Source: Kitasatospora purpeofusca
Lineage (GTDB): Bacteria > Actinomycetota > Actinomycetes > Streptomycetales > Streptomycetaceae
Assembly: GCF_000718025.1 (NCBI RefSeq)
Contig: NZ_JODS01000003.1
Coordinates: 434,001 to 498,000 of the forward strand
Length of the DNA: 64,000 nt
Direction of reading: 5' to 3'
Below, piece by piece: positions 49,113-57,248 of this stretch (its first letter is position 1; each line of letters starts with the position of its first letter). Both the position numbers and the translations under genes were made by a program. The notes below the pieces were generated by a model. That model saw nothing but the letters and a program-made list of their open reading frames with translations, ran no database searches and was not told the origin of the DNA.

Positions 49113-49712
49113 TTGTACGAGGGCGTGGTTCAGGACCTGATCGACGAACTGGGCAGGCTGCCCGGCGTCGGGCCCAAGAGCGCGCAGCGGATCGCCTTCC
49201 ACGTCCTGCAGGCCGACCCGGTCGACGTCCGCCGGCTGGCGCACGCGCTGCTGGAGGTCAAGGACAAGGTCCGGTTCTGCGCCGTCTGCGGCAATGTCGC
49301 GGAGGCCGAGCAGTGCCGAGTGTGTCTGGACCCGCGCCGCGACCTCGCGGTCATCTGCGTGGTCGAGGAGCCGAAGGACGTCGTCGCCATCGAGCGCACC
49401 CGGGAGTTCCGCGGCCGCTACCACGTGCTGGGCGGCGCGATCAGCCCGATCGAGGGCGTCGGCCCGGACGATCTGCGGATCCGGGAGCTGCTGGCACGGC
49501 TCGCCGACGGCACTGTCACCGAGCTGATCCTGGCCACCGACCCCAATCTGGAGGGGGAGGCGACCGCCACCTACCTGGCCCGGCTCTGCAAGCCGATGGG
49601 CCTGAAGGTGACCCGTCTGGCGAGCGGCCTGCCCGTCGGCGGGGATCTGGAGTACGCGGACGAGGTCACACTCGGTCGCGCCTTCGAAGGGAGACGACTG
49701 CTCGATGTCTGA
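49113..49712 (+). CDS. recR: Recombination protein RecR
   Basis: A 199-residue recombination mediator working with RecF/RecO. Helix-hairpin-helix LGRLPGVGPKSAQRIAFHVL (residues 13-32), C4 zinc finger CAVCGNVAEAEQCRVC, Toprim domain ICVVEEPKDVVAIE. TTG start with GAGGGAAGG upstream. Its end overlaps the next gene by eight bases. Confidence 0.96.
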   Translation: MYEGVVQDLIDELGRLPGVGPKSAQRIAFHVLQADPVDVRRLAHALLEVKDKVRFCAVCGNVAEAEQCRVCLDPRRDLAVICVVEEPKDVVAIERTREFRGRYHVLGGAISPIEGVGPDDLRIRELLARLADGTVTELILATDPNLEGEATATYLARLCKPMGLKVTRLASGLPVGGDLEYADEVTLGRAFEGRRLLDV

Positions 49713-50433
49713 CCGGACGATCAACCAGCAGCCCCACGCGCCCCATCAGGTCGGGCCGGAGGAGGAGCGGGACACCGCGCAGGTGCCGCGCCCCCCGCAC
49801 ACGCACGCCCACGGCTCGGAGCCGGACGACTTCGCGGTGCAGATCGCGGACTCGGTGGAGAGCTTCGTGCTCTCGGTGACCGAGGTCGCCAAGGGTGACG
49901 AGCCCGGCAGTGCCGTCTCCCTCCTCCTGCTGGAGGTCTCGCAGCTGCTGCTGGCCGGCGGCCGGCTGGGCGCCATCGAGGACGTCGTCCCCGAGGACCG
50001 GTTCGAGCCCGACACCGGTCCGGAGCCGGACGGCGAGCAGCTGCGGGAGCGGCTGGCCGTGCTGCTCGCGCCGATCGACGTCTACCACGAGGTCTTCGAC
50101 CCGTACGGGCCGCCGGAGAAGCCGAGCGCGTTCCGGATCTCCGACGACCTGGCCGGGGTGGTGAGCGAGCTGCAGCACGGGCTCACCCACTACCGCGAGG
50201 GCCGGGTCAGCGAGGCGCTCTGGTGGTGGCAGTTCTCGTACCTGTCCAACTGGGGCACCACCTGCACGGCCGTCCTGCGGGCGCTGCAGTCGCTGATCGC
50301 GCACGTCCGGCTGGACAGCCCGATCGGGGCGGCGCCGGACGGTGCGGACACCGACAACGACGGGCTCACCGACGAGCAGCTGGAGCAGCAGGCCGGTGAC
50401 CTGATGGCGGCCGAGCTCGGCCTGGGGCACTGA
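49705..50433 (+). CDS. DUF5063 domain protein
   Basis: A 242-residue protein conserved between recR and ask in streptomycetes. The domain runs from DDFAVQIADSVESFVLSVTEVAKG (residue about 41) to WQFSYLSNWGTTCTAVLRALQSL. His/Pro-rich N terminus (PRPPHTHAHG) and acidic C terminus (DGADTDNDGLTDEQ). Function unknown; the overlap with recR argues for joint expression. Confidence 0.85.
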   Translation: MSDRTINQQPHAPHQVGPEEERDTAQVPRPPHTHAHGSEPDDFAVQIADSVESFVLSVTEVAKGDEPGSAVSLLLLEVSQLLLAGGRLGAIEDVVPEDRFEPDTGPEPDGEQLRERLAVLLAPIDVYHEVFDPYGPPEKPSAFRISDDLAGVVSELQHGLTHYREGRVSEALWWWQFSYLSNWGTTCTAVLRALQSLIAHVRLDSPIGAAPDGADTDNDGLTDEQLEQQAGDLMAAELGLGH

Positions 50434-50779
50434 CGCTGCCTGGGGCACTGACGCCGCCCGGGCGCGCGGGGACACCGGCCGCCCGGGGCCACCGGCGGCG
50501 GGAGTGTGACGGAAACCTCACTCCGGGCCACCGGACGGAAAACCCCGGGGCGGCCGTCCCTTCGTCCGCCGATTCTTCGGAACGGCGGACGCCCGCCCGC
50601 AGACCTGCCGGTGGCGGTATCCGCACCCCCGCTCACCTGCCGAAACGTGTGTCTCATCATATGGAAAGCGGAGGTTGGGACACCCCCGCTCGGTAGACTG
50701 GCGCCGACCGCACAGCCCCCGCCACCCGGGGGTGCGGGGGCCGAGGGCCCCCGGAAACGACACAAGTCGAGGAGCGCAC
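50434..50779 (+). promoter_or_regulatory. Intergenic region with the ask-asd promoter
   Basis: 346 bases without a gene. A direct repeat GCCTGGGGCACTGACG follows the DUF5063 stop. TAGACT at 50694-50699 is a likely -10 box about 80 bases before ask. GAGGAGCG precedes the GTG of ask. I see no attenuator or riboswitch. Confidence 0.5.
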
Positions 50780-52060
50780 GTGGGCCTTGTCGTGCAGAAG
50801 TACGGCGGCTCATCCGTTGCGGATGCCGAGGGCATCAAGCGCGTGGCCCGTCGAATCGTTGACGCCAAGAAGGCCGGCCATGAGGTCGTCGTCGTGGTGT
50901 CCGCGATGGGCGACACGACGGACGAGCTCATCGAACTCGCGGAGCAGGTGTCACCTCTCCCCGCCGGCCGCGAGTTCGACATGCTGCTGACCGCTGGAGA
51001 GCGCATCTCCATGGCACTGCTGGCCATGGCGATCAAATCCCTGGGCCACGAGGCGCAGTCGTTCACAGGAAGCCAGGCCGGCGTCATCACCGACTCCGTC
51101 CACAACAAGGCGCGCATCATCGATGTGACGCCGGGCCGCATCCGCACCGCCCTGGACGAGGGCAACATCGCGATCGTGGCCGGCTTCCAGGGCGTCTCGC
51201 AGTCGAGCAAGGACATCACCACGCTCGGCCGGGGCGGCTCGGACACCACCGCCGTCGCCCTCGCCGCCGCCCTCAAGGCCGAGGTCTGCGAGATCTACAC
51301 CGACGTGGACGGCGTTTTCACCGCCGACCCGCGCGTGGTGAAGAAGGCCCGCAAGATCGACTGGATCGCCTACGAGGACATGCTGGAGCTGGCCTCGTCC
51401 GGTTCCAAGGTGCTGCTCGACCGCTGTGTGGAGTACGCGCGCCGCTACAACATCCCGATTCACGTACGCTCGTCGTTCTCGGGTCTTCCCGGGACGATCG
51501 TCAGCAACGACAACCCGCACCAGCCCGAAGGGGGCGAGATGGAGCAGGCCATCATCTCCGGAGTCGCCCATGACACGTCCGAGGCCAAGGTCACGGTCGT
51601 CGGCGTCCCCGACAAGCCGGGCGAGGCGGCGCGCATCTTCCGCGCCATCGCCGACGCCGAGGTCAACATCGACATGGTCGTGCAGAACGTCTCGGCGGCG
51701 TCGACCGGTCTGACCGACATCTCCTTCACCCTGCCGAAGGCCGAGGGCCAGAAGGCCATCGACGCGCTGGACCGGGTCCGGGAGGGCATCGGCTACGAGT
51801 CGCTCCGCTACGACGACGCGATCGGCAAGATCTCGCTGGTCGGCGCGGGCATGCGCTCCAACCCGGGCGTCACGGCGACCTTCTTCGAGGCGCTCTCCGC
51901 GGCCGGCGTCAACATCGAGCTGATCTCCACCTCGGAGATCCGGATCTCGGTGGTCACCCGCGCCGACGACGTCAACGCGGCCGTGCAGGCCGTCCACTCC
52001 GCCTTCGGGCTGGACAGCGAGACGGACGAGGCCGTGGTCTACGGGGGCACCGGGCGATGA
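50780..52060 (+). CDS. ask: Aspartate kinase
   Basis: A 426-residue kinase making aspartyl phosphate, first step of the lysine/threonine/methionine/diaminopimelate pathway. KYGGSSVADAEG at residues 6-17 is the family signature; kinase core FQGVSQSSKDITTLGRGGSDTTA; two C-terminal ACT domains (VTVVGVPDKPGEAARIF, ISLVGAGMRSNPGVTATFF) bind feedback inhibitors. An internal ATG at 51539 with AAGGGGGCGAG before it would give the separate beta subunit (173 residues) known in other actinobacteria. Its stop overlaps the asd start (ATGA). Confidence 0.96.
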   Translation: MGLVVQKYGGSSVADAEGIKRVARRIVDAKKAGHEVVVVVSAMGDTTDELIELAEQVSPLPAGREFDMLLTAGERISMALLAMAIKSLGHEAQSFTGSQAGVITDSVHNKARIIDVTPGRIRTALDEGNIAIVAGFQGVSQSSKDITTLGRGGSDTTAVALAAALKAEVCEIYTDVDGVFTADPRVVKKARKIDWIAYEDMLELASSGSKVLLDRCVEYARRYNIPIHVRSSFSGLPGTIVSNDNPHQPEGGEMEQAIISGVAHDTSEAKVTVVGVPDKPGEAARIFRAIADAEVNIDMVVQNVSAASTGLTDISFTLPKAEGQKAIDALDRVREGIGYESLRYDDAIGKISLVGAGMRSNPGVTATFFEALSAAGVNIELISTSEIRISVVTRADDVNAAVQAVHSAFGLDSETDEAVVYGGTGR

Positions 52061-53217
52061 CCCGGCGGCCGAACCTCGCCGTCGTCGGCGCCACCGGCGC
52101 GGTCGGCGAGGTGCTCCTCGGCCTGCTCTCCCTCCGCCAGGACATCTGGGGCGAGATCCGCCTCGCCGCCTCCCCGCGCTCGGCCGGCCGCAAGGCGGTC
52201 GTGCGCGGGGAGGCCGTCGAGGTCCTCCCGCTGTGCGAGGAGCTCTTCGACGGGGTGGACGTCGCGCTGTTCGACGTCCCCGAGGACATCTCCGCCCGCT
52301 GGGCGCCGATCGCGGCGGCCAAGGGCGTCGTGGTGGTCGACAACTCCGGTGCGTTCCGGCTGGACGACGCCGTTCCCCTGGTGGTGCCCGAGGTCAACGC
52401 GGCCGCCGTCCGGATGCGCTCGCGCGGGATCGTGGCGAGCCCGGACTCCACCACCCTGACCATGCTCGCGGCGATCGGCGCCCTGCACGCCGAGTACGGC
52501 CTGGAGTCGCTGGTGGTCGCCTCCTACCAGGCCGCCTCCGGGCTCGGCCGGGACGGCACGGACACGCTGCGCGCCCAGCTCGCCCAGGTGGCCGGCACCG
52601 AGGTCGGCGAACAGACCGGCGACCTGCGGGCGGTGATCGCCGACAACGGACCGTTCGCCGCCCCGCTCGCGCTCAACGCGGTGCCCTGGGCCGGTGTGCT
52701 GACCGACGGCGGCTGGTCGTCGGAGGAGCGCACGGTGCGCGACGAGTCCCGCAAGATCCTCGGCCTGCCCGGGCTCAAGGTCTCGGCGACCTGTGTGCGG
52801 ATCCCGGTGGTGCGCACCCACGCGCTCGCCGTGCACGCGGTGTTCGAGCGCGAGGTCACCCAGGAGCACGCCCACGAGATCCTCCGCGACGCCCCCGGGG
52901 TGCTGCTGTACGACGATCCGGCGGCGGGCGAGTTCCCGACGCCGAACGACGTGGTGGGGACGGACCCGGTCTGGGTCGGCCGGCTGCGGCGCGCCCTGGA
53001 CGACCCGAACGCGCTGGACCTCTTCCTCTGCGGCGACAACCTGCGCCGTGGTGCGGCGCTGAACGCCCTTCAGATCGCCGAGCTGGTGGCGCGGGAGATC
53101 GCCGACCGGGCCGCGACGGCCGAGGACGCCGGGCCGGCCGGCGGGACGGGTGCCGGGTCGGGCGCCGGGGGTGCCGAGGGTGCCGGAACGGGCGCGGACG
53201 GTGCCGGAGCGGCCTGA
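52057..53217 (+). CDS. asd: Aspartate-semialdehyde dehydrogenase homologue lacking the catalytic Cys
   Basis: A 386-residue protein of the Asd family, coupled to ask by ATGA. NADP-binding LAVVGATGAVGEVLL at the N terminus, SYQAASGLGRDG and VRIPVVRTHALAVH match the active-site Gln and Arg/His regions. But the segment that normally reads ANPNCTT reads ASPDSTT here: Ser131 stands where the catalytic, thioester-forming Cys is expected, and the preceding Asn is Asp. Reading the DNA (CCG GAC TCC ACC ACC at 52441-52455) confirms this. The enzyme may be inactive or changed, with another asd elsewhere. The C-terminal 35 residues are an Ala/Gly tail. Confidence 0.9.
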   Translation: MTRRPNLAVVGATGAVGEVLLGLLSLRQDIWGEIRLAASPRSAGRKAVVRGEAVEVLPLCEELFDGVDVALFDVPEDISARWAPIAAAKGVVVVDNSGAFRLDDAVPLVVPEVNAAAVRMRSRGIVASPDSTTLTMLAAIGALHAEYGLESLVVASYQAASGLGRDGTDTLRAQLAQVAGTEVGEQTGDLRAVIADNGPFAAPLALNAVPWAGVLTDGGWSSEERTVRDESRKILGLPGLKVSATCVRIPVVRTHALAVHAVFEREVTQEHAHEILRDAPGVLLYDDPAAGEFPTPNDVVGTDPVWVGRLRRALDDPNALDLFLCGDNLRRGAALNALQIAELVAREIADRAATAEDAGPAGGTGAGSGAGGAEGAGTGADGAGAA

Positions 53218-53469
53218 ATCCGCCCGTCCGCCCGGAGTCTGCGCCGTTTGTTCGCGGACTGCTTGACGAATCCTCGCCGAATTCCCTGGAGGGGCGTTCG
53301 GCCCATGCGCGAGAATGTGCGCCGGGCCGGGCAACCATGACAGGGGATCGAGTGTCAAACGGGCGTGGCGAACGTGATGGTGGGGGCAGGAGCGGGCATC
53401 TCGGCGGCAGCCGCGGTGACGTTCCCGTCGCGTGTCCAGTGGCCTGCGGATAGGCCGGAAGAAAGCCAG

Positions 53470-54015
53470 ATGACGGCAGTTGCACCCGGTGCCGCGGGTC
53501 CTGGCGCCGGTACCGCTGCCGGTACCAGCGAGGACCTGCTCACCGAGACCTATCAGGCGCACTACCGCTCCTTGCTGCGGCTGGCCGCGCTGCTGCTCGA
53601 CGATCTGTCGAGCTGCGAGGACGTGGTCCAGGAGGCCTTCATCCGGGTGCACGCGGCCAGGCGCCGGGTGCGGGAACCGGAGAAGACCCTCGCCTATCTG
53701 AGGCAGACCGTGGTCAACCTGTCCCGGTCGACGCTGCGGCGCAGGATCCTCGGGCTGCGGCTGCTGCCCAAGCCGATGCCTGACATGGCCAGTGCAGAAG
53801 AAGGCGCCTACGATGCGCTGGAGCGGGACCAGTTGAAGGTCGCGCTACGGGGTCTGCAACGCCGTCAGCGGGAGGTGCTGGTGCTGCGCTACTTCGTGGA
53901 CATGACGGAGGCGCAGGTCGCCGAGACCCTCGGCATCTCGCTCGGTTCGGTGAAGGCGTACGGCTCACGGGGGCTCGCCGCGCTGAGGGTCCAGATGGAG
54001 GCCGGGCATGGCTGA
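53470..54015 (+). CDS. SigE-family ECF RNA polymerase sigma factor
   Basis: A 181-residue extracytoplasmic-function sigma factor. Region 2: YQAHYRSLLRLAALLLDDLSSCEDVVQEAFIRVH; region 4: LQRRQREVLVLRYFVDMTEAQVAETLGISLGSVKAYGSRGLAAL (quoted across motif; about residues 124-167). I chose the ATG at 53470; a GTG at 53365 is in frame and cannot be excluded. Overlaps the next gene by eight bases, as sigma/anti-sigma pairs do. Confidence 0.88.
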   Translation: MTAVAPGAAGPGAGTAAGTSEDLLTETYQAHYRSLLRLAALLLDDLSSCEDVVQEAFIRVHAARRRVREPEKTLAYLRQTVVNLSRSTLRRRILGLRLLPKPMPDMASAEEGAYDALERDQLKVALRGLQRRQREVLVLRYFVDMTEAQVAETLGISLGSVKAYGSRGLAALRVQMEAGHG

Positions 54016-55576
54016 GGACGGTCGGACGGTTGACGGCGGCGGCGCGGGCGTCCCGGCGTCGGCCGGTCACGAGGAGCGGCTGGTCCGGGAGCTGATGCTG
54101 CGGGCGGTCGCCGAGGTCCAGCCGGACCCCGGCGGACTGCAGCGCATCCGCCGGGCGGTGCCGCGGCGGAGGGCCGCCCGGCGCGGGGCCTGGACCGGCG
54201 CCGCCGCCGTGGCCGTGGTCGCCTCCTTCCTCCTGCCGGCCCTGCACACCACGGACCACCTCGGCCTGTCCGGCGGCCCCGGCTCCTCCGGCGTGGGCAG
54301 CGGCAGTGTCTCCCCGAGCGTCGCCGGCACCGTCCCCGGCGGAGGTTCCGGCGGCGCCCACCGGCCGCCGGTCTCCGACAGCGGGACCTCGACCGCCCCC
54401 GGCAGCCCGTCCGGCAGCGTCGACGGTGGGGCGAGCGCCGGTGCGAGCAGCACCGGTCAGCTGCCCGGCACCTTCGGCCCGAGCCCCGCCGCCACCGGCG
54501 GCGGGACCGACGCCCCGGTCCTGGACCTGTGCACCCGGGCCGACCTCGGACAGGGCACCGCGCAGCTCGGTGCCCCGGACGCGGACGGCCGGGTCTACGG
54601 CTCCTTCACGATGACCAATGTCTCCGGACGCAGCTGCCGGCTCGGCGGGCCCGGATCGGTCACGGTCACGGGCCGGACGGGAGCCGGCGGCACCACCGGC
54701 AGCACGGGGGCGGACAACGCGAGGATCCGGATCGCCTTCCACACCGCCGGAGACCCGGCGACCGGTCTGCCCGCGCCCGGGCCCTCGGCCGGCCCTGCGG
54801 CGGGGGCCGACGCCGGGAGCAACGGCCTCGTGCTCGCGCCGCGCGCGGTCTACCGGGTCGACATCGCGTGGATCCCGGACCCGGCGGGCTGTCCCGTCCC
54901 GAGTGGGACGACCTCACCGAGCGCCTCCGCCGGTTCCGGGGGAGCGGGCTCGACCGGTGGCGCCACGGCGGGCGGGGCGAGCGGCGGCGGGGCGGCCGGT
55001 GGCGGTGCCACCGGGTCCGCGGTGGGTGACGGCGGCGCGACCGGCGGCCCGGGGACGGGCGGGGGCGGCGCCCTGCCGGGGGCCGGCGGTCCCGGCGGTG
55101 CGGGCGGCCCGAGCACCACGGGCTCCGGTTCCGGTTCCGGCTCCGGGTCCAGCTCCGGTGCGGGTTCGAGCGGAGGCACCGGCTCGGGTCCCGTCGGCAT
55201 CGCGGCGACCGGCGCCCGGCCGGGCGGGCCGGGCACGTCGACCGGTGCTCCCGTCGGGGCGAGCGAGCAGAGCGGGGCGACCGGGGCGACTCCGGCGGTC
55301 GGTCCCACCGGGTCGCCGAGCACGGCCCCGCAGCCGAGCGGCACGACGACCGGGGGGAGCACCGGGACCCCGAGCCCGTCCGCGACCCCGGTGCCCGGGC
55401 CGAGCAGGGCCTCGTCGAGCGTCACCCTGGCGTACACCCCGGCCCCGGGCAATCCGACCGCCGCCCGGGTCGTCCTGGCCGATGCCTGCGCGGGCACGGT
55501 CTACCGCACCGCGCCGCGGGTCGTCGCGCCGGACGCCCAGGCCCCGACGCCCGGCGCCTCGCCGTCGGCGGGGTGA
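54008..55576 (+). CDS. Membrane-anchored low-complexity protein, possible anti-sigma partner
   Basis: A 522-residue protein. Residues 1-60 are cytoplasmic and basic at the end (RRIRRAVPRRRAARRG), a single helix TGAAAVAVVASFLLPALH (about 63-80) crosses the membrane, then an external part made of a Gly/Ser/Thr-rich stretch, a domain with LDLCTRADLGQGTAQLG and MTNVSGRSCRLGGPGSVTV (a DUF4232-like beta domain), a very long Gly/Ala/Ser/Pro region, and a final strand part VTLAYTPAPGNPTAARVVLADAC. No zinc-binding anti-sigma motif is visible. It overlaps the sigma factor gene and is therefore its likely regulator or output. Confidence 0.78.
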   Translation: MAEDGRTVDGGGAGVPASAGHEERLVRELMLRAVAEVQPDPGGLQRIRRAVPRRRAARRGAWTGAAAVAVVASFLLPALHTTDHLGLSGGPGSSGVGSGSVSPSVAGTVPGGGSGGAHRPPVSDSGTSTAPGSPSGSVDGGASAGASSTGQLPGTFGPSPAATGGGTDAPVLDLCTRADLGQGTAQLGAPDADGRVYGSFTMTNVSGRSCRLGGPGSVTVTGRTGAGGTTGSTGADNARIRIAFHTAGDPATGLPAPGPSAGPAAGADAGSNGLVLAPRAVYRVDIAWIPDPAGCPVPSGTTSPSASAGSGGAGSTGGATAGGASGGGAAGGGATGSAVGDGGATGGPGTGGGGALPGAGGPGGAGGPSTTGSGSGSGSGSSSGAGSSGGTGSGPVGIAATGARPGGPGTSTGAPVGASEQSGATGATPAVGPTGSPSTAPQPSGTTTGGSTGTPSPSATPVPGPSRASSSVTLAYTPAPGNPTAARVVLADACAGTVYRTAPRVVAPDAQAPTPGASPSAG

Positions 55577-55616
55577 GGACGGCGGGGTGAGGACGGAGGG
55601 GTGAGGGCGGCGGGGG

Positions 55617-55690
55617 CGACCTCCGCGACCTCCGCGACGTCCGCGACGTCCGCGACGTCCGCGGCCTTCACGACGTCCGTGACGTCCGCG
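55617..55690. repeat. 9-bp tandem repeats (GACGTCCGC)
   Basis: Six to eight units of GACCTCCGC/GACGTCCGC in the gap between the low-complexity protein and SURF1. Preceded by a GGACGGCGGGGTGA repeat. Confidence 0.75.
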
Positions 55691-55809
55691 GGGTGACCGC
55701 CTCGTCGGCCCCCGCCGGAGCCGCGCGGGAAGTCGGCGGGGCCGACTTTCCGGTCCGAGGTGGGGGCCTGGGGACGGGCGGAGTGTGAGGAGTGGTTACC
55801 GTGGGGGGT

Positions 55810-56610
55810 GTGTACCGGTTTCTCCTCACCCCGCGCTGGCTGAGCGGCACCGCGCTGGCCGTGGCGGCCGTCGCGGTGTGCGTCTGGCTCGGCTCCTGGC
55901 AGCTCGGCCGGTTCGAGGACCGCGTCTCCTCGCACGAGGAGATCAGCCGGGCCGTGAACGACGTCGGCGCGCCCCGTCCGCTCGGCGAACTGCTCGCCGC
56001 CGACCGGCCGCAGGTCACCACCGACACCGTCGGCCGCGCCGTGACGGTCACCGGCACCTTCGACCCGCAGCACCAGCTGCTGGTCCCCAACCGCGTGCTG
56101 GACGGTCGGCAGGGCTACTACGTGCTCACCCCGCTGCGCACCGACGACGGCCGGACGGTCGCGGTCGTCCGCGGCTGGGCGCCCGGGACACCGTCGGCCG
56201 GGGCGTCCGCGCCCGGGGCCCCGGTGGACACGCCCACCGGCGAGGTGACCCTCGGCGGCCGGCTCCAGGCCGGCGAGACCAGCGGCAGCAACGGCGCCGT
56301 GGCCGGCGGTCTCCCGGAGGGGCAGCTCGGCACCATCAACCGTGCCGCCCTCGTCAACAAGCTCGCCCTCGACGGCTGGTACGACGGCTGGGTGTCCGCC
56401 GACGTCGCGCCGGAGGGCCTCACCCCGGTGCCGACCGTCCAGCCGCAGGGCGGTGACGGCCTCTCCCTGCGGGCGTTCCAGAACCTCGGCTACACGCTGG
56501 AGTGGTTCGTCTTCGGCGGTTTCGTGGTGTTCATGTGGTTCCGGCTGCTGCGCCGGGAGGCGGAGGCCGAGCAGGACCGGGCCCTCGGACTGGACCCGGT
56601 CCTGGACTGA
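55810..56610 (+). CDS. SURF1 family protein
   Basis: A 266-residue inner-membrane protein helping cytochrome c oxidase assembly. Two terminal helices: GTALAVAAVAVCVWLGSWQLGRFEDR (near the N terminus) and YTLEWFVFGGFVVFMWFRLLRRE (near the C terminus), with an external beta domain between (VTGTFDPQHQLLVPNR, GYYVLTPL). The GTG at 55810 places YRFLLTPRW at the start as in relatives; earlier GTGs at 55792 and 55801 are in frame. A terminator follows. Confidence 0.92.
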   Translation: MYRFLLTPRWLSGTALAVAAVAVCVWLGSWQLGRFEDRVSSHEEISRAVNDVGAPRPLGELLAADRPQVTTDTVGRAVTVTGTFDPQHQLLVPNRVLDGRQGYYVLTPLRTDDGRTVAVVRGWAPGTPSAGASAPGAPVDTPTGEVTLGGRLQAGETSGSNGAVAGGLPEGQLGTINRAALVNKLALDGWYDGWVSADVAPEGLTPVPTVQPQGGDGLSLRAFQNLGYTLEWFVFGGFVVFMWFRLLRREAEAEQDRALGLDPVLD

Positions 56611-56614
56611 CCGA

Positions 56615-56654
56615 CGACTGCGGCGCGCCCCGGCCCAGGGGCGCGCCGCAGTCG
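56615..56654. terminator. Bidirectional terminator, SURF1/lipoprotein
   Basis: Near-perfect stem CGACTGCGGCGCGCCCC / GGGGCGCGCCGCAGTCG with a short loop, between convergent genes. Confidence 0.85.
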
Positions 56655-56656
56655 CG

Positions 56657-57229
56657 TCAGCGGGTCGGCTTGGCCGGCGGTACGGCCGGTACCGCCGGGG
56701 CCGCCGACTTGGGCGGCAGCACCGGCGACGGTGCCTTGCCCGACGGCGTCGGGGCCGCCGCCGTGCCCGACGGCGTCGGTGACGGCGAGCCGGTCGGGGA
56801 CGGCGAGGCCGTCGGCGGCGGGTTGTCGCACCGGCGGGCGTTGTTGTTGCCGCTGCCGTTGGAATCGTCGTCCGAGTCGTACCGGTCGGTGTGGTGACGC
56901 GTCGTGCGGCCGCTCTTCGAGCTCTTGGAGCTCTTCGACCCCTTCGAGCCCGACTTGGCGAGCAGCACCACACCGCCCTGCTCCCCGACCCCGCCACCGG
57001 CCACCGCCGTGCGGAAGGCGGCCTTCACCGCCGTGGAGGCGGCCGCCGACGGAGCGACGGCCACCGGAGGGGACGACGAGGGCGGGGACGACGGCGCGGC
57101 GGAGGACGGCGAGGAGGACGGCGGACAGGCCGCGCTCCCGCCGCCGTCACCGCCGTCCTGCCCCGAGCAGCCGGTGAGCACCAGCGCCCCGGCCACCCCC
57201 GCCCCCAGGATCGTCAGCAGGCGTCTCAC
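56657..57229 (-). CDS. Putative lipoprotein, low complexity
   Basis: A 190-residue lipoprotein: signal MRRLLTILGAGVAGALVLTGC with lipobox LTGC, cleavage before Cys21. The rest is Ser/Pro/Gly/Lys-rich (PPSSSPSSAAPSSPPSSSPP, KGSKSSKSSKSGR, SPSPTGSPSPTPSG) with a few conserved-looking residues (TAVKAAFRTAVAGGG). Surface-exposed; function unknown. It sits 19 bases downstream of the S9 peptidase gene on the same strand. Confidence 0.8.
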   Translation of the reverse strand: MRRLLTILGAGVAGALVLTGCSGQDGGDGGGSAACPPSSSPSSAAPSSPPSSSPPVAVAPSAAASTAVKAAFRTAVAGGGVGEQGGVVLLAKSGSKGSKSSKSSKSGRTTRHHTDRYDSDDDSNGSGNNNARRCDNPPPTASPSPTGSPSPTPSGTAAAPTPSGKAPSPVLPPKSAAPAVPAVPPAKPTR

Positions 57230-57248
57230 CCGTGTCCCCCGTTCGCCA

